DNA of 64,000 nt from JAVVHH01 sp965199665 (GTDB lineage Bacteria; Pseudomonadota; Alphaproteobacteria; Acetobacterales; Acetobacteraceae), in the NCBI GenBank assembly GCA_965199665.1, contig OZ241208.1, forward strand, positions 620,001-684,000, in the 5' to 3' direction. Position 1 is the stretch's first letter; every line of letters starts with the position of its first letter. The notes under the pieces are model-generated. The model did no database searches, was not told the origin of the DNA, and saw only the letters and a program-made list of their open reading frames with translations. The translations under genes were made by a program, and so were the position numbers. Below are positions 50,686-58,563 of the stretch, piece by piece.

Positions 50686-52587
50686 ATGGATAGCCAGATT
50701 GTGCCGGTGGAGCCGACCTCCCTCGTCGAACCGCCGCCGAGCACGCGGATCAGGTTGAGCCTGATCGGCGAGTTCCGCGCCGACGGGATCGACGGACAAT
50801 CACTTCTTCCGGTCAGCCGGAAGGCACGCGCATTGCTGTGCATCATCGGCATGGCGCGGCCGCAAGGCGCGCTGCGGGCGGTGGCGGGCGCGCTGCTGTG
50901 GTCCGGCAAACATCGGGAGGCGGTGGCGAACTCGCTTCGACAGGCTTTGGGCGAGTTGCAGCCGCTGCTGGCGGCTTGTGGCCGGCCGTATCTGATCGCG
51001 ACCAAGCGGGGGCGGCTGGTGCTCGACCCCAATTCGGTCTGGGTCGACGTGCTCGACATGACGCCAGACGAAGCGGCGGCGGTCGATCCGGAGGACCCGG
51101 CGAACATGCTGTGCCGCGATCTGCGCGGGATCTCGCCCATGTTCGACGCCTACTTGGATCGACTCTGGGTAGAAATCGGGTATCGCCGGGCGCTGGTGCC
51201 GGCGCGCGGAACAACGCTTGGCGGCTGGCCCGACAAGGGGCAGGCTATTGCCTCCATGAACCGCGATCCCAATCGTCTGCTCGCCGATCCGAATCGACTG
51301 CATGGCCACCCCGCCGTGCAGAGTCTTAGTTTCGAGAAGCTGGACCGGTTTCCGCCGGCGTTCTCCGCCACGACGGGCGTGGCGGACCATCAGCTCGGAT
51401 GGCGGATGGCGGTGCTGCCGTTCCGCAGCCTCGGTGCGCCGGCGGGGCGAGGGATCGCGCTGGGCATGGCCGAGGAGGTATCGGCCGCGCTGGGCCGTTT
51501 CCGCGCGCCTCGCCTGGTGGCGACCGCGACGTTCTGGGACGGCGTCGGGCCCGCCGCGGATGCGATGAGCCGCTGCCGGACCTACAACCTCGACTACATT
51601 ATCGACGGCACCATCCAGGTTGTGGATCAGAAGATCCGGGTGACGGTGACGTTGCTGGATGTGGTGTTGAATTTCGAGGTGATCTGGAGCCATCGCTTCG
51701 AAGGCACGCTGGACGACCTGTTCACGCTGCAAGACCGGATCGCGTCGGAAACGGTCGCGCAGGTTGACCCGGAGCTGCATCAGCGCCAACGATATCAACC
51801 GTCTTCGTCTGTAAGAACGGCAAGCGCAGACGCTCATCGTTTACTACTCTCGTCCATTCAGTCGATCTATCGGCTCGATAAAACCAAGTTCATGATGGCG
51901 CGGGATCTACTGACCCGCGCGATAGAACTCGATCCTGACTTCTCAGCAGCCCACGCTTGGCTTGGCTACTGGAGCGTTATGGCGGTCGGCCAGGGTTGGG
52001 TGAACAACGTTCCGGAGATCATCTCCCTTGCGGGCCGCTCGGCCGAGCGCGCCGTGTCACTCGATCCGCTCGACGCGAGAGGTCTTGCAATCGCTGGCCA
52101 TGTGAATGCCTACCTCCTTCACGATGTGCGCAGTGCGCTGAAGCTGCACGCTCGTGCTATCGAGCTTAACCCGAACCTTCCAGTTGCTTGGACCATGAGT
52201 TCTTTGTCCAAGATGTACAGCGGTGATCATGCGACCGCGGTTCGGCATGCCCAAATGGCGCTGTCCCTTTCGCCGAGAGACCCGCACATCTTCTTTGTCG
52301 AGCAGGCACTTATGTTGGGGCACTTCTTCCGACGTGAACTCGAGGCGGCAGACCACCTGGCGGAGTGCGTTCTCGAGCGGCAACCGAGCCACGCATCTGC
52401 GATCATCTCGCGGCTTGCAATAGTGGGTCATCTTGAGCGCCAGCACGAGGCGCGCAACCTGCTTGAGCGACTGAAGGCGATCGAGCCGGAAGCAACAATC
52501 GCGTGGGCGTGTGGCCGCCCCCCGCTGCTCCCTGAAGATAAGATATTTTACGCGGAGGGCCTGCGCCGAGCCGGACTCCCAGAGTGA
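50686..52587 (+). CDS. SARP-like transcriptional regulator with TolB-like and TPR domains
   Basis: A 633-residue protein. Residues about 20-110 are an OmpR/SARP-type DNA-binding fold (LSLIGEFRADGIDGQSLLPVSRKARALLCIIGMARPQGALRAVAGALLW). From about 240 a TolB/FlgO-like adenylate-cyclase-associated fold appears (MAVLPFRSLG, GIALGMAEEVSAALGRFRAPRLVATATFWD, YIIDGTIQ, TLQDRIASETVAQVDPEL). Several TPR repeats follow from about 395 (AIELDPDFSAAHAWLGYWSV, AVSLDPLDARGLAIAGHV, AIELNPNLPVAWTMSSLSKMYSGDH). The ATG at 50686 is preferred over a GTG at 50629 because the earlier sequence resembles no domain. The 3' half is noticeably less GC-rich than neighbouring genes. Convergent to the DUF6065-like gene. 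Confidence 0.8.
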   Translation: MDSQIVPVEPTSLVEPPPSTRIRLSLIGEFRADGIDGQSLLPVSRKARALLCIIGMARPQGALRAVAGALLWSGKHREAVANSLRQALGELQPLLAACGRPYLIATKRGRLVLDPNSVWVDVLDMTPDEAAAVDPEDPANMLCRDLRGISPMFDAYLDRLWVEIGYRRALVPARGTTLGGWPDKGQAIASMNRDPNRLLADPNRLHGHPAVQSLSFEKLDRFPPAFSATTGVADHQLGWRMAVLPFRSLGAPAGRGIALGMAEEVSAALGRFRAPRLVATATFWDGVGPAADAMSRCRTYNLDYIIDGTIQVVDQKIRVTVTLLDVVLNFEVIWSHRFEGTLDDLFTLQDRIASETVAQVDPELHQRQRYQPSSSVRTASADAHRLLLSSIQSIYRLDKTKFMMARDLLTRAIELDPDFSAAHAWLGYWSVMAVGQGWVNNVPEIISLAGRSAERAVSLDPLDARGLAIAGHVNAYLLHDVRSALKLHARAIELNPNLPVAWTMSSLSKMYSGDHATAVRHAQMALSLSPRDPHIFFVEQALMLGHFFRRELEAADHLAECVLERQPSHASAIISRLAIVGHLERQHEARNLLERLKAIEPEATIAWACGRPPLLPEDKIFYAEGLRRAGLPE

Positions 52588-52621
52588 CCATCGATACGGC
52601 CTGAAGCAGGACTGTGACCAG

Positions 52622-53386
52622 CTATCGTTGAACTGGGCACGTTCGCCTCTTACGAACCGTGACAGCGTAGAGCCCCTGCCGCTCATTGGGGTCGGTACTC
52701 GGCAGCAAAACCTGCCCAACATCACTCCAGTCTTCGGCCGACAGAGTTTCAGGTTCTGAAACCTTGAACTGCGAGAGCGTCTGTTCAGAATAGGCAGATT
52801 GCTGGATGGGCTGGACTTGAAGGAACGGCGTTGCAGCCCGTAGCCTCACCGGCACATTGGTTCGCTCGATTCGAAAATTGTTGAAGAGTGGACCGAACCA
52901 AATATCGCTTTCGACGATGCCCTCCCATGCAACAAGGCCGGGGGCAGGCGGTAGGTTTATGGGCGATCGCACCGATAGGCTCCATCCGGGCGCGGTGCGT
53001 GCCAACAACCCCGTCCAAATCTGAATACCTCCCAATTCGGGTAGGGCTGTCAGAAAGGGCGGGCAGCAGCCCTGTAGGGGAGGCGGCGCGACTGCATCGA
53101 ACCGCGCCTCGACATTCGGAAACTGGACAGCGCCCGACGCAGTGTCCGTAACATCGAACCAGTCGTCGTCCTCATCCGTCGTCCAAAAGATCTTTGCACC
53201 GTCCCACATCAGTTGCAGGTCCATGGGCGGGAAAACCCAATACCCGTAGCCGGTTGCTGACGTCAACGCGTCACAGTAACGCATTGCCCGACTCGGAAGA
53301 TAACCTGCTGCCGACCTGTCGGCACGCTTAGGTGATCGCGTTTCTTCAATTACTTTGATGAACTCGACGATTGTCTTGGATGTCAT
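52622..53386 (-). CDS. DUF6065-like protein
   Basis: A 254-residue protein with no signal peptide or membrane segment. Blocks: LPSRAMRYCDALTSATGYGYWVFPPMDLQLMWDG, GGIQIWTGLLARTAPGWSLSVRSPINLPPAPGLVAWEGIVESD, FRIERTNVPVRL and TPFLQVQPI. This is the pattern I associate with DUF6065, an uncharacterised family: LPL then GW, W-G, RTPPGW, VRGP-N-P, EGVVETD. Start MTSKTIVEFIKV at 53386. It is preceded by a 26-codon gene on the same strand and a hairpin, suggesting the protein acts on or with that peptide (inference). Confidence 0.7.
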   Translation of the reverse strand: MTSKTIVEFIKVIEETRSPKRADRSAAGYLPSRAMRYCDALTSATGYGYWVFPPMDLQLMWDGAKIFWTTDEDDDWFDVTDTASGAVQFPNVEARFDAVAPPPLQGCCPPFLTALPELGGIQIWTGLLARTAPGWSLSVRSPINLPPAPGLVAWEGIVESDIWFGPLFNNFRIERTNVPVRLRAATPFLQVQPIQQSAYSEQTLSQFKVSEPETLSAEDWSDVGQVLLPSTDPNERQGLYAVTVRKRRTCPVQR

Positions 53387-53408
53387 GCTTGGGCCATGGT
53401 CTGAAGGC

Positions 53409-53432
53409 GGCGCCTCGCATGTGCGAGGCGCC
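53409..53432 (-). other. Intercistronic hairpin between peptide and DUF6065-like gene
   Basis: GGCGCCTCGCA at 53409-53419 is followed two bases later by its exact reverse complement TGCGAGGCGCC at 53422-53432, an 11-base inverted repeat. It lies between the peptide stop at 53442 and the downstream start at 53386. There is no U-tract after it, so it is more likely an attenuator, partial terminator or mRNA-stabilising structure than a full terminator. Confidence 0.75.
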
Positions 53433-53441
53433 AACAGGCCT

Positions 53442-53522
53442 TTAGAAGCGGATCATCGCTCCGCCGATCTTGACGCGGCCGGAGTCCTTGGTGGAAGCGG
53501 GGGTCTTGGTCTGCTTGGCCAT
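53442..53522 (-). CDS. 26-residue peptide, candidate precursor peptide
   Basis: A 26-codon gene starting MAKQTKTPASTKDSG and ending KIGGAMIRF. GGAGAA lies seven bases before the ATG, a strong ribosome site, and the start lies just downstream of a very AT-rich leader. The N half is Lys/Thr/Ser-rich and polar and the C half is hydrophobic with Gly-Gly, a layout usual in leader-core precursor peptides, although the leader is short. It lacks Cys and has Ser and Thr only in its N half. The downstream gene encodes a DUF6065-like protein. Too short for family search by eye. Confidence 0.6.
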   Translation of the reverse strand: MAKQTKTPASTKDSGRVKIGGAMIRF

Positions 53523-53562
53523 TTGCTTTCTCCAGTAGGCATCAGCGCCTGAAATGAAAGTT

Positions 53563-53579
53563 AATCGGAGCAATCGGAG
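53563..53579 (-). promoter_or_regulatory. Tandem direct repeat upstream of the peptide gene
   Basis: AATCGGAG occurs at 53563-53570 and again at 53572-53579 (nine-base period), 41-57 bases before the peptide start. Short direct repeats are the usual target of SARP regulators, and a SARP-like regulator is encoded 3 kb away. It could also be an ordinary transcript leader element. Confidence 0.35.
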
Positions 53580-53815
53580 AAATCTACTGGGTATACGTGA
53601 TAAGGACATAAATAAAGAGTTAGAAATACTGTAACATGTTTTGATGTTCGTTCGATTACGCTTGGTTGTCGAGACAGTAACAGAAGTAAATAATACCAAA
53701 CTCGTTGGAGTTTGTATTCCATTACTTCAAGTCAGAAGCGTGTTCGCCTGCGGGCGTGTTCTGCGAGCCTTCTGGCGCCTAACGAACTCTAGTCGGGCAC
53801 TGACGAAGGGCAGAC

Positions 53816-54013
53816 GTGGCAGACTACGACCAGGGGGTGCCGTTGAGCAGCGGGGCTGGGCGCGGTGGCAGGCCTGCCGCGGAGCAAACGGTTCTTACAG
53901 GAGAATCAGCCGCGCTGCCTGTAGCGCCTCCCACTGAGTTCCTGCAAAGGGCAGCTCGGGAAGCGCAAAGGGACGGGCGCGCGGTGGCGCGCCGGCAAGT
54001 CGCCAGAAAGTAA
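53816..54013 (+). CDS. Doubtful small frame in the gap between the peptide locus and the radical SAM gene
   Basis: A 65-codon frame starting with a GTG (VADYDQGVPLSSGAG) with AAGGG five bases before it, ending RRQVARK. The product is low-complexity and rich in Ala, Arg and Gly. The rest of the 53.52-54.04 kb gap is an AT-rich stretch (53581-53640 is 30% GC by count) and otherwise featureless. I would not rely on this gene. Confidence 0.25.
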   Translation: MADYDQGVPLSSGAGRGGRPAAEQTVLTGESAALPVAPPTEFLQRAAREAQRDGRAVARRQVARK

Positions 54014-54039
54014 CGACGGGGTGGCTAGCCGTGGAACCG

Positions 54040-55206
54040 CTACAGCAAGGCGAGCTGCGCGGTTTCCTTCGTGGGCACCCGGAAGTGCCGGCGCTCGAGC
54101 GGGGTGCGCTCGCCGAGGGAGAAGTGGCGCAGCAGGCGCGCGAAGCGCTGGTGCAGCAGGTCGGCATAGGGGCCGGTGCCGCGGAAGCGGTCGTGGAACT
54201 GGCTGTCGTTGAGGGCACCGGCGCGGGTCTCGCGGATGAGCGAGAGGACGTGCCGGGCGCGGTCGGGCGCGTGCTCTTGGAGCCAGGCGGTGAACATGTC
54301 GCGCAGTTCGAGCGGCAGGCGGAGCAGCACGTAGTTGGCCGAGCTGGCCCCGGCTTGGACGGCGGCGCCGACGATGGCTTCCAACTCGGGGTCGTTCAGG
54401 CCCGGGATCATCGGGGCGGCGAGCACGCCCACTGGAATGCCGGCTGCGGCGAGCCCGGCGATGGCGCGCAGGCGGAGCGCCGGGCTGGAGGCGCGGGGCT
54501 CCATGCGGCGCGCCAGGGCCGGGTCGAGCGTCGTGATGGACAGGTAAACGCGGACGAGGCCGCGCGCCGCAAGGCGCCGGAGGATGTCGACGTCATGCAG
54601 CACGGTGGCCGATTTGGTGACGATGGAGACGGGATGCCCGAAGCGCTCCAGCACCTCCAGCACGGAACGGGTCAGGCGCAGGGTGCGCTCGACCGGCTGG
54701 TAGGGGTCGGTGTTGGAGCCGAGGGCCAGGGTGCGCGGCTGGTAGCCACGCTTGGAGAGGTCGCGCTCGAGCAGGGCGGCGACGTTCGGCTTGAAAACGA
54801 TCTCCGTCTCGAAATCCAGGCCGGGCGAGTAGCCGAGATAAGCGTGGCTGGGCCGGGCGTAGCAATAGATGCAGCCATGCTCGCAGCCGCGATACGGGTT
54901 CACGGCGCGATCGAAGCCGAGATCGGGGCTGTCGTTCCAAGAGATGGCCGATTTGGCGCCGTCGCGGTGCAGGGTGGTGCGCAACGGCGCCAGCGCGTCA
55001 CCGTCCTCCAGCGTGCTCCAGCCATCGTCGACCGCGTCCACACGGGTGGTCTCGAAGCGGAGCGGCGGGTTGCCGATGGCGCCGCGGCCGTGACGGGCGA
55101 GGGGGCGCAGGGCGGTGTCGGCCTCGGCATCCGGCGCGCCGGCCAGGTCGGACGCCATCAGGGCGTCACGGTCGAGCTCCCGGGTGATCTGCGCGCCGTC
55201 CGGCAT
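54040..55206 (-). CDS. PA0069-family radical SAM protein (SplB-like)
   Basis: A 388-residue radical SAM enzyme with the cluster motif CEHGCIYCYARP (residues about 108-115) after AVNPYRG. Other blocks: PGLDFETEIVFKPNVAALLERDL, ALGSNTDPYQPVERTLRLTRSVLEVL, VSIVTKSATVLHDVDIL, AAPMIPGLND. This family is related to spore photoproduct lyase-like proteins and has no known substrate. Last of a minus-strand run with MoaB and the lytic transglycosylase (77 bases after MoaB). Confidence 0.9.
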   Translation of the reverse strand: MPDGAQITRELDRDALMASDLAGAPDAEADTALRPLARHGRGAIGNPPLRFETTRVDAVDDGWSTLEDGDALAPLRTTLHRDGAKSAISWNDSPDLGFDRAVNPYRGCEHGCIYCYARPSHAYLGYSPGLDFETEIVFKPNVAALLERDLSKRGYQPRTLALGSNTDPYQPVERTLRLTRSVLEVLERFGHPVSIVTKSATVLHDVDILRRLAARGLVRVYLSITTLDPALARRMEPRASSPALRLRAIAGLAAAGIPVGVLAAPMIPGLNDPELEAIVGAAVQAGASSANYVLLRLPLELRDMFTAWLQEHAPDRARHVLSLIRETRAGALNDSQFHDRFRGTGPYADLLHQRFARLLRHFSLGERTPLERRHFRVPTKETAQLALL

Positions 55207-55283
55207 GGCGGCCGTTCTCCAATCGTTCTTTCGGCACGATGCCGCCGGCGGGAACCGCCGTCAAGAACGAATTGGGAACGGGA

Positions 55284-55823
55284 TCAGCCTACGGAGCCGA
55301 GGTGCTCCTGCAGGCGAGGCATCAACTCGACTAGGTTGCACGGCCGGTGCCTGGCGTCGAGCTGAGAAGCGAGGATGCCGTCCCAGGCGTCTTTCACCGC
55401 GCCGGTGCTGCCGGGCAGGGCGAACAGATACGTGCCGCCGGCGACGCCGGCCAGGGCGCGAGACTGCATGGTCGACGTGCCGATCGTCTGATAGCTCAGC
55501 ATGCGGAACAACTCGCCGAAGCCCTCGATGCGCTTCTCGAGCACGCGGTCGAAAGCCTCCGGCGTCACGTCGCGGCCGGTGATGCCGGTGCCGCCGGTGG
55601 TGATCACGACGTCGACCGCCGGGTCGGCGATCCAGTCGCGAAGGCGGCGCTCGATCCGGTCGGTTTCGTCGCGCTCGATGGCGCGGTCGGCCAGGCGGTG
55701 CCCGGCGGCCTCCAGGCGGGCGACCAGGGTGTCGCCAGATCGGTCATCGGCCAGGCTGCGCGTGTCCGATACGGTCAGCACGGCGATGGCGACGGGAAGG
55801 AAGGCGCGGCTTTCGTCGATCAC
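55284..55823 (-). CDS. moaB: Molybdenum cofactor biosynthesis protein B (MoaB)
   Basis: A 179-residue MoaB. It adenylylates molybdopterin, or in some species plays an accessory role. Blocks: VAIAVLTVSDTRSLADDRSGD, VVITTGGTGITGRDVTPEAFDRV, IEGFGELFRMLSYQTIGTSTMQSRALAGVAGGTYLFALPGSTGAVKDAWDGIL. The GGTG and GTS segments bind the pterin. Start overlaps the lytic transglycosylase stop (ATGA). Confidence 0.93.
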   Translation of the reverse strand: MIDESRAFLPVAIAVLTVSDTRSLADDRSGDTLVARLEAAGHRLADRAIERDETDRIERRLRDWIADPAVDVVITTGGTGITGRDVTPEAFDRVLEKRIEGFGELFRMLSYQTIGTSTMQSRALAGVAGGTYLFALPGSTGAVKDAWDGILASQLDARHRPCNLVELMPRLQEHLGSVG

Positions 55824-57607
55824 TGCAACCTCGCAACGATGGAGTCGGGCTCGCGCAGGAAACGCGGCCAGGACCCGGCAGCCAGCTCATCCAGGCTCGG
55901 CGAGGGCACGTTCAACGCCGCCGCATAGAGCCAAGTGAACGCCAGCGCCCGCGGGATATAGGCACGCGTCTCGTCCGTGGGAACGCTCTCGATGAAGAGC
56001 AGCGGGTCGTTGTTGTGTCGGATGGCGCCGATCCAGCGGCCAAGCGCGCCGGGCCCGGAATTGTAGCTGGCGAGCAGGCGGATCAGGTCGCCGCCGATCA
56101 AGTCGTATTGCGCCAGCATGAGCAGGTAGCGTTGACCGACATCCAGGCTGACGGCGGGATCGTGGAGCTGGTGGGCGATGTTGCGGCCGGTGATGAAGTC
56201 GGCGGTGCGGGGCATCAGCTGAAACAGGCCGCGCGCGCCGGCGGGGGAAACCGCCTGGGGATCGAAATTCGATTCCAGCCGAGCCAGCGCATAGAGCAAG
56301 GCCGGATCGGTGCGGAAGCCACCCTTGGGCCGCAGAAGTCGGCGCGGCAGGTGGACGGGGGCCGGCTCGAACAAGCGCGATAACTGGTCAACGAAGGTGC
56401 GCAGCCCGGCCTGGCGCGCGACGAGGAGGATGGACCGGGACAGGCCGGCCTGGCCGCGGGTCTGCGACCACAGGCGCTGCAACTCGGCGGCGGCGCGGCC
56501 GTCCTGGCCGACCTGCAACAGGGCAAAGGCGCGGTGGCCGGCAGGGGTCGCATCGATCGCCTCGACATCGGCCTCGCCGAGGGTGAGGCTCTCCAGGCTG
56601 GGCTCCGGGCGCAGGCTCAGTCCCAGGGTCTGGCGCGCGAGTAGGCCGTAAAAGGTGCGGCCGCTTTCGGCGGCGCGTCGCAACCAGGCGTCGGAGTTGG
56701 CTTCGCGGCGGCACTCGGTGAAGGAGCGGGCGGCCCAGAAGGCGGCGCCGGCGCGCTGGCCGGGTTGCAGGTAGCGGGCGGCGAAGGCGGCGGTGAACCA
56801 GGCTTCGGCGTGCGGCAGGCGGCCGCTGCGCCATTCCGCCAGCCCGGCGACGTAGGCGGCCAGGCCGATCTCGCCGTCCGCCTGGCGATCGGCGGCGACT
56901 GCGGTGGCCAGCGCCTCCTCGTCGTGGCCCTGGCTGAACCAGGCTTGGGCGACCTCGGCGCGGAGCTGCGCCCCATAGAGCCGGCTGATGCCGCGGGCGC
57001 GACCGATAAGGGTCAGGGCGCGGGCCGGGTTGGTTCGGGCCACGTCGCGGACCAGGCGGTCGAGGCTTGGGTTACGGTTGAACAACCGCTCGGTCGGCTC
57101 GACATCGTCGCCAGAGCTCGCGGCGGGCAGGGATGCGGGCGGTATCGGCGCCGGCATGGCGGCCGCGATCTTGGGCGACTGGGCCTTGAGCAGGGCGTGG
57201 ATGGCGGGCGCGTCCGGCAGATCGCGGAACTGGGCCAGCCAAGCGGTGAGTTCGGCCGTCGGCGGACGCAAGCCGCCGAGAAGGTAACGGTCGGCCAGGA
57301 TGTCGGGTAGCAGCAGGTCGTCCGTGAGTTGCTCGGTCTCGGCCAGGGCGGCCGGAATGTCGCTCTTCGCGTGCAACAGAAAGATGCGGCGGATGCGGGC
57401 GGCTTCGCTGGGGGCGAGCGGTTGCGGCAGGGCGACACGGGCGGTTCCGCCCATGCTGACCCGCGGCATGGCGAACGCGGTATCCTCTGGCGGTTCGATG
57501 GAACGCTCCGCGGCAGCCGGTCCGGCGGCTCCCGCAAGAATGGCCGACGCGGCGATCAGAGCTCGCGCAGGACCGAGGCGCACAAGCGATCGTCCGAGAC
57601 TTTGCAT
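55820..57607 (-). CDS. Soluble lytic murein transglycosylase (SLT)
   Basis: A 595-residue periplasmic enzyme. N-terminal signal (LIAASAILAGAAGPAAAERS) and a long superhelical region of repeats precede the C-terminal SLT domain (about 425-545): LLYALARLESNFDPQAVSPAGARGLFQLMPRTADFI, then SLDVGQRYLLMLAQYD and LLASYNSGPGALGRWIG. The catalytic Glu is in LARLESNFDP. It cuts peptidoglycan to anhydromuropeptides. Starts 69 bases after the UDG-like gene. Confidence 0.94.
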   Translation of the reverse strand: MQSLGRSLVRLGPARALIAASAILAGAAGPAAAERSIEPPEDTAFAMPRVSMGGTARVALPQPLAPSEAARIRRIFLLHAKSDIPAALAETEQLTDDLLLPDILADRYLLGGLRPPTAELTAWLAQFRDLPDAPAIHALLKAQSPKIAAAMPAPIPPASLPAASSGDDVEPTERLFNRNPSLDRLVRDVARTNPARALTLIGRARGISRLYGAQLRAEVAQAWFSQGHDEEALATAVAADRQADGEIGLAAYVAGLAEWRSGRLPHAEAWFTAAFAARYLQPGQRAGAAFWAARSFTECRREANSDAWLRRAAESGRTFYGLLARQTLGLSLRPEPSLESLTLGEADVEAIDATPAGHRAFALLQVGQDGRAAAELQRLWSQTRGQAGLSRSILLVARQAGLRTFVDQLSRLFEPAPVHLPRRLLRPKGGFRTDPALLYALARLESNFDPQAVSPAGARGLFQLMPRTADFITGRNIAHQLHDPAVSLDVGQRYLLMLAQYDLIGGDLIRLLASYNSGPGALGRWIGAIRHNNDPLLFIESVPTDETRAYIPRALAFTWLYAAALNVPSPSLDELAAGSWPRFLREPDSIVARLQ

Positions 57608-57676
57608 AAGCGCCCGTACACGTCGCGGCTAAAAAACGCAAACACACGTGAATGCGATGATATTTTTCAATGAGTT

Positions 57677-58426
57677 TCAGCCCGTCTTTGCTGCATCTCG
57701 AAGTTGCAGCAGATCAGACCAAAGCTGTTGCTTTGTTCCTGCGTCGCGCAACCACTGGCTCGGCGGCAGGATTGGCAGCGCGGGGAGTTTCAATTGCGTT
57801 TCAGCCACCGCCAATTCGATCCATCGTCCGCGCAATTGGCGGATGGTGCCGGTTTGGCCGGTCAGCGTGGTCGCCGGGCTGCCGCCGGCGAGCACGACGA
57901 GGCGGGGCCGGACCAGCGCCAGCAAGCGGTGCAGGTAGGGCAGGCAGGCCGCGATCTCGCTGTCGGACGGCGGACGATTACCGGGCGGGCGCCACGGCAC
58001 CAGGGTCGCCAAGAGCATCTGGTCGCGGTGCAGCCCGACGGAGGCCATCACCCGGTCGAGCAAGGCCCCCGCCGCCCCGGAGAAGGCTCGGCCGGAGCGG
58101 TCGTCGTCGCTGTCGGGCGCCTCGCTCACGAACACGATGGGAGCGGCGGGGGAGCCGGAGGGGCGGACGGTGTGGGTCGCGGTGGCGCGCAGCGGACAGG
58201 TCGAGAGGCGGTCGAGCGCGGCGTGCCAGGCGTCCAACGTGTCGAGTTCGGCGAGGGCGGCGGCCGGGGCCGCGACTGCGGGGTGGAAGGCGGCGGGGGT
58301 GGCAGGCGGGCTCTCTTGCCGGGCCGCGGGCGGGGCGGGGCGGAAGCGATCGATGGGAGTATCGCCCAGGTTTTCGTCGGCGCCCCACTCGAGTTGCAGC
58401 CGCAGGGCTGTCAGATCGTCGATCAT
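57677..58426 (-). CDS. Type-4 uracil-DNA glycosylase-like protein, divergent at catalytic motifs
   Basis: A 249-residue protein with the layout of type-4 UDG: LRLQLEWGADENLGDTPIDRF, CPLRATATHTVRPSGSPAAPIVFVSEAPDSDDDRSGRAFSGAAGALLDRV, ATLVPWRPPGNRPPSDSEIAACLPYLHRLLALVRPRLVVLAGGSPATTL and GTIRQLRGRW. Key positions differ: motif GEAPG reads SEAPD, the NVLPW Asn is absent (ATLVPW), and the HPAYLLR His is replaced (LPPSQWLR). It is therefore likely inactive or altered as a glycosylase. The start at 58426 gives the conserved beginning; it is divergent from ETF-QO. Confidence 0.8.
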   Translation of the reverse strand: MIDDLTALRLQLEWGADENLGDTPIDRFRPAPPAARQESPPATPAAFHPAVAAPAAALAELDTLDAWHAALDRLSTCPLRATATHTVRPSGSPAAPIVFVSEAPDSDDDRSGRAFSGAAGALLDRVMASVGLHRDQMLLATLVPWRPPGNRPPSDSEIAACLPYLHRLLALVRPRLVVLAGGSPATTLTGQTGTIRQLRGRWIELAVAETQLKLPALPILPPSQWLRDAGTKQQLWSDLLQLRDAAKTG

Positions 58427-58563
58427 TCCCCACAATCGAGGGATCGGTGGCCGGGCGCAATCGCTCCGGCCGGGCGCTCCCCGAGGGGGCGAGCGGGCAT
58501 TTCGCGAGCGGGTGACTCCCGCCGGACGGGAAATGCTCTACGGTGGATCAGGGAGGCGTGTGA

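Noticed and set aside
53641..53937. A 98-codon plus-strand frame running from the AT-rich island
   Set aside because: Its beginning is AT-rich, its end is GC-rich and the composition changes abruptly; no ribosome site and no domain.
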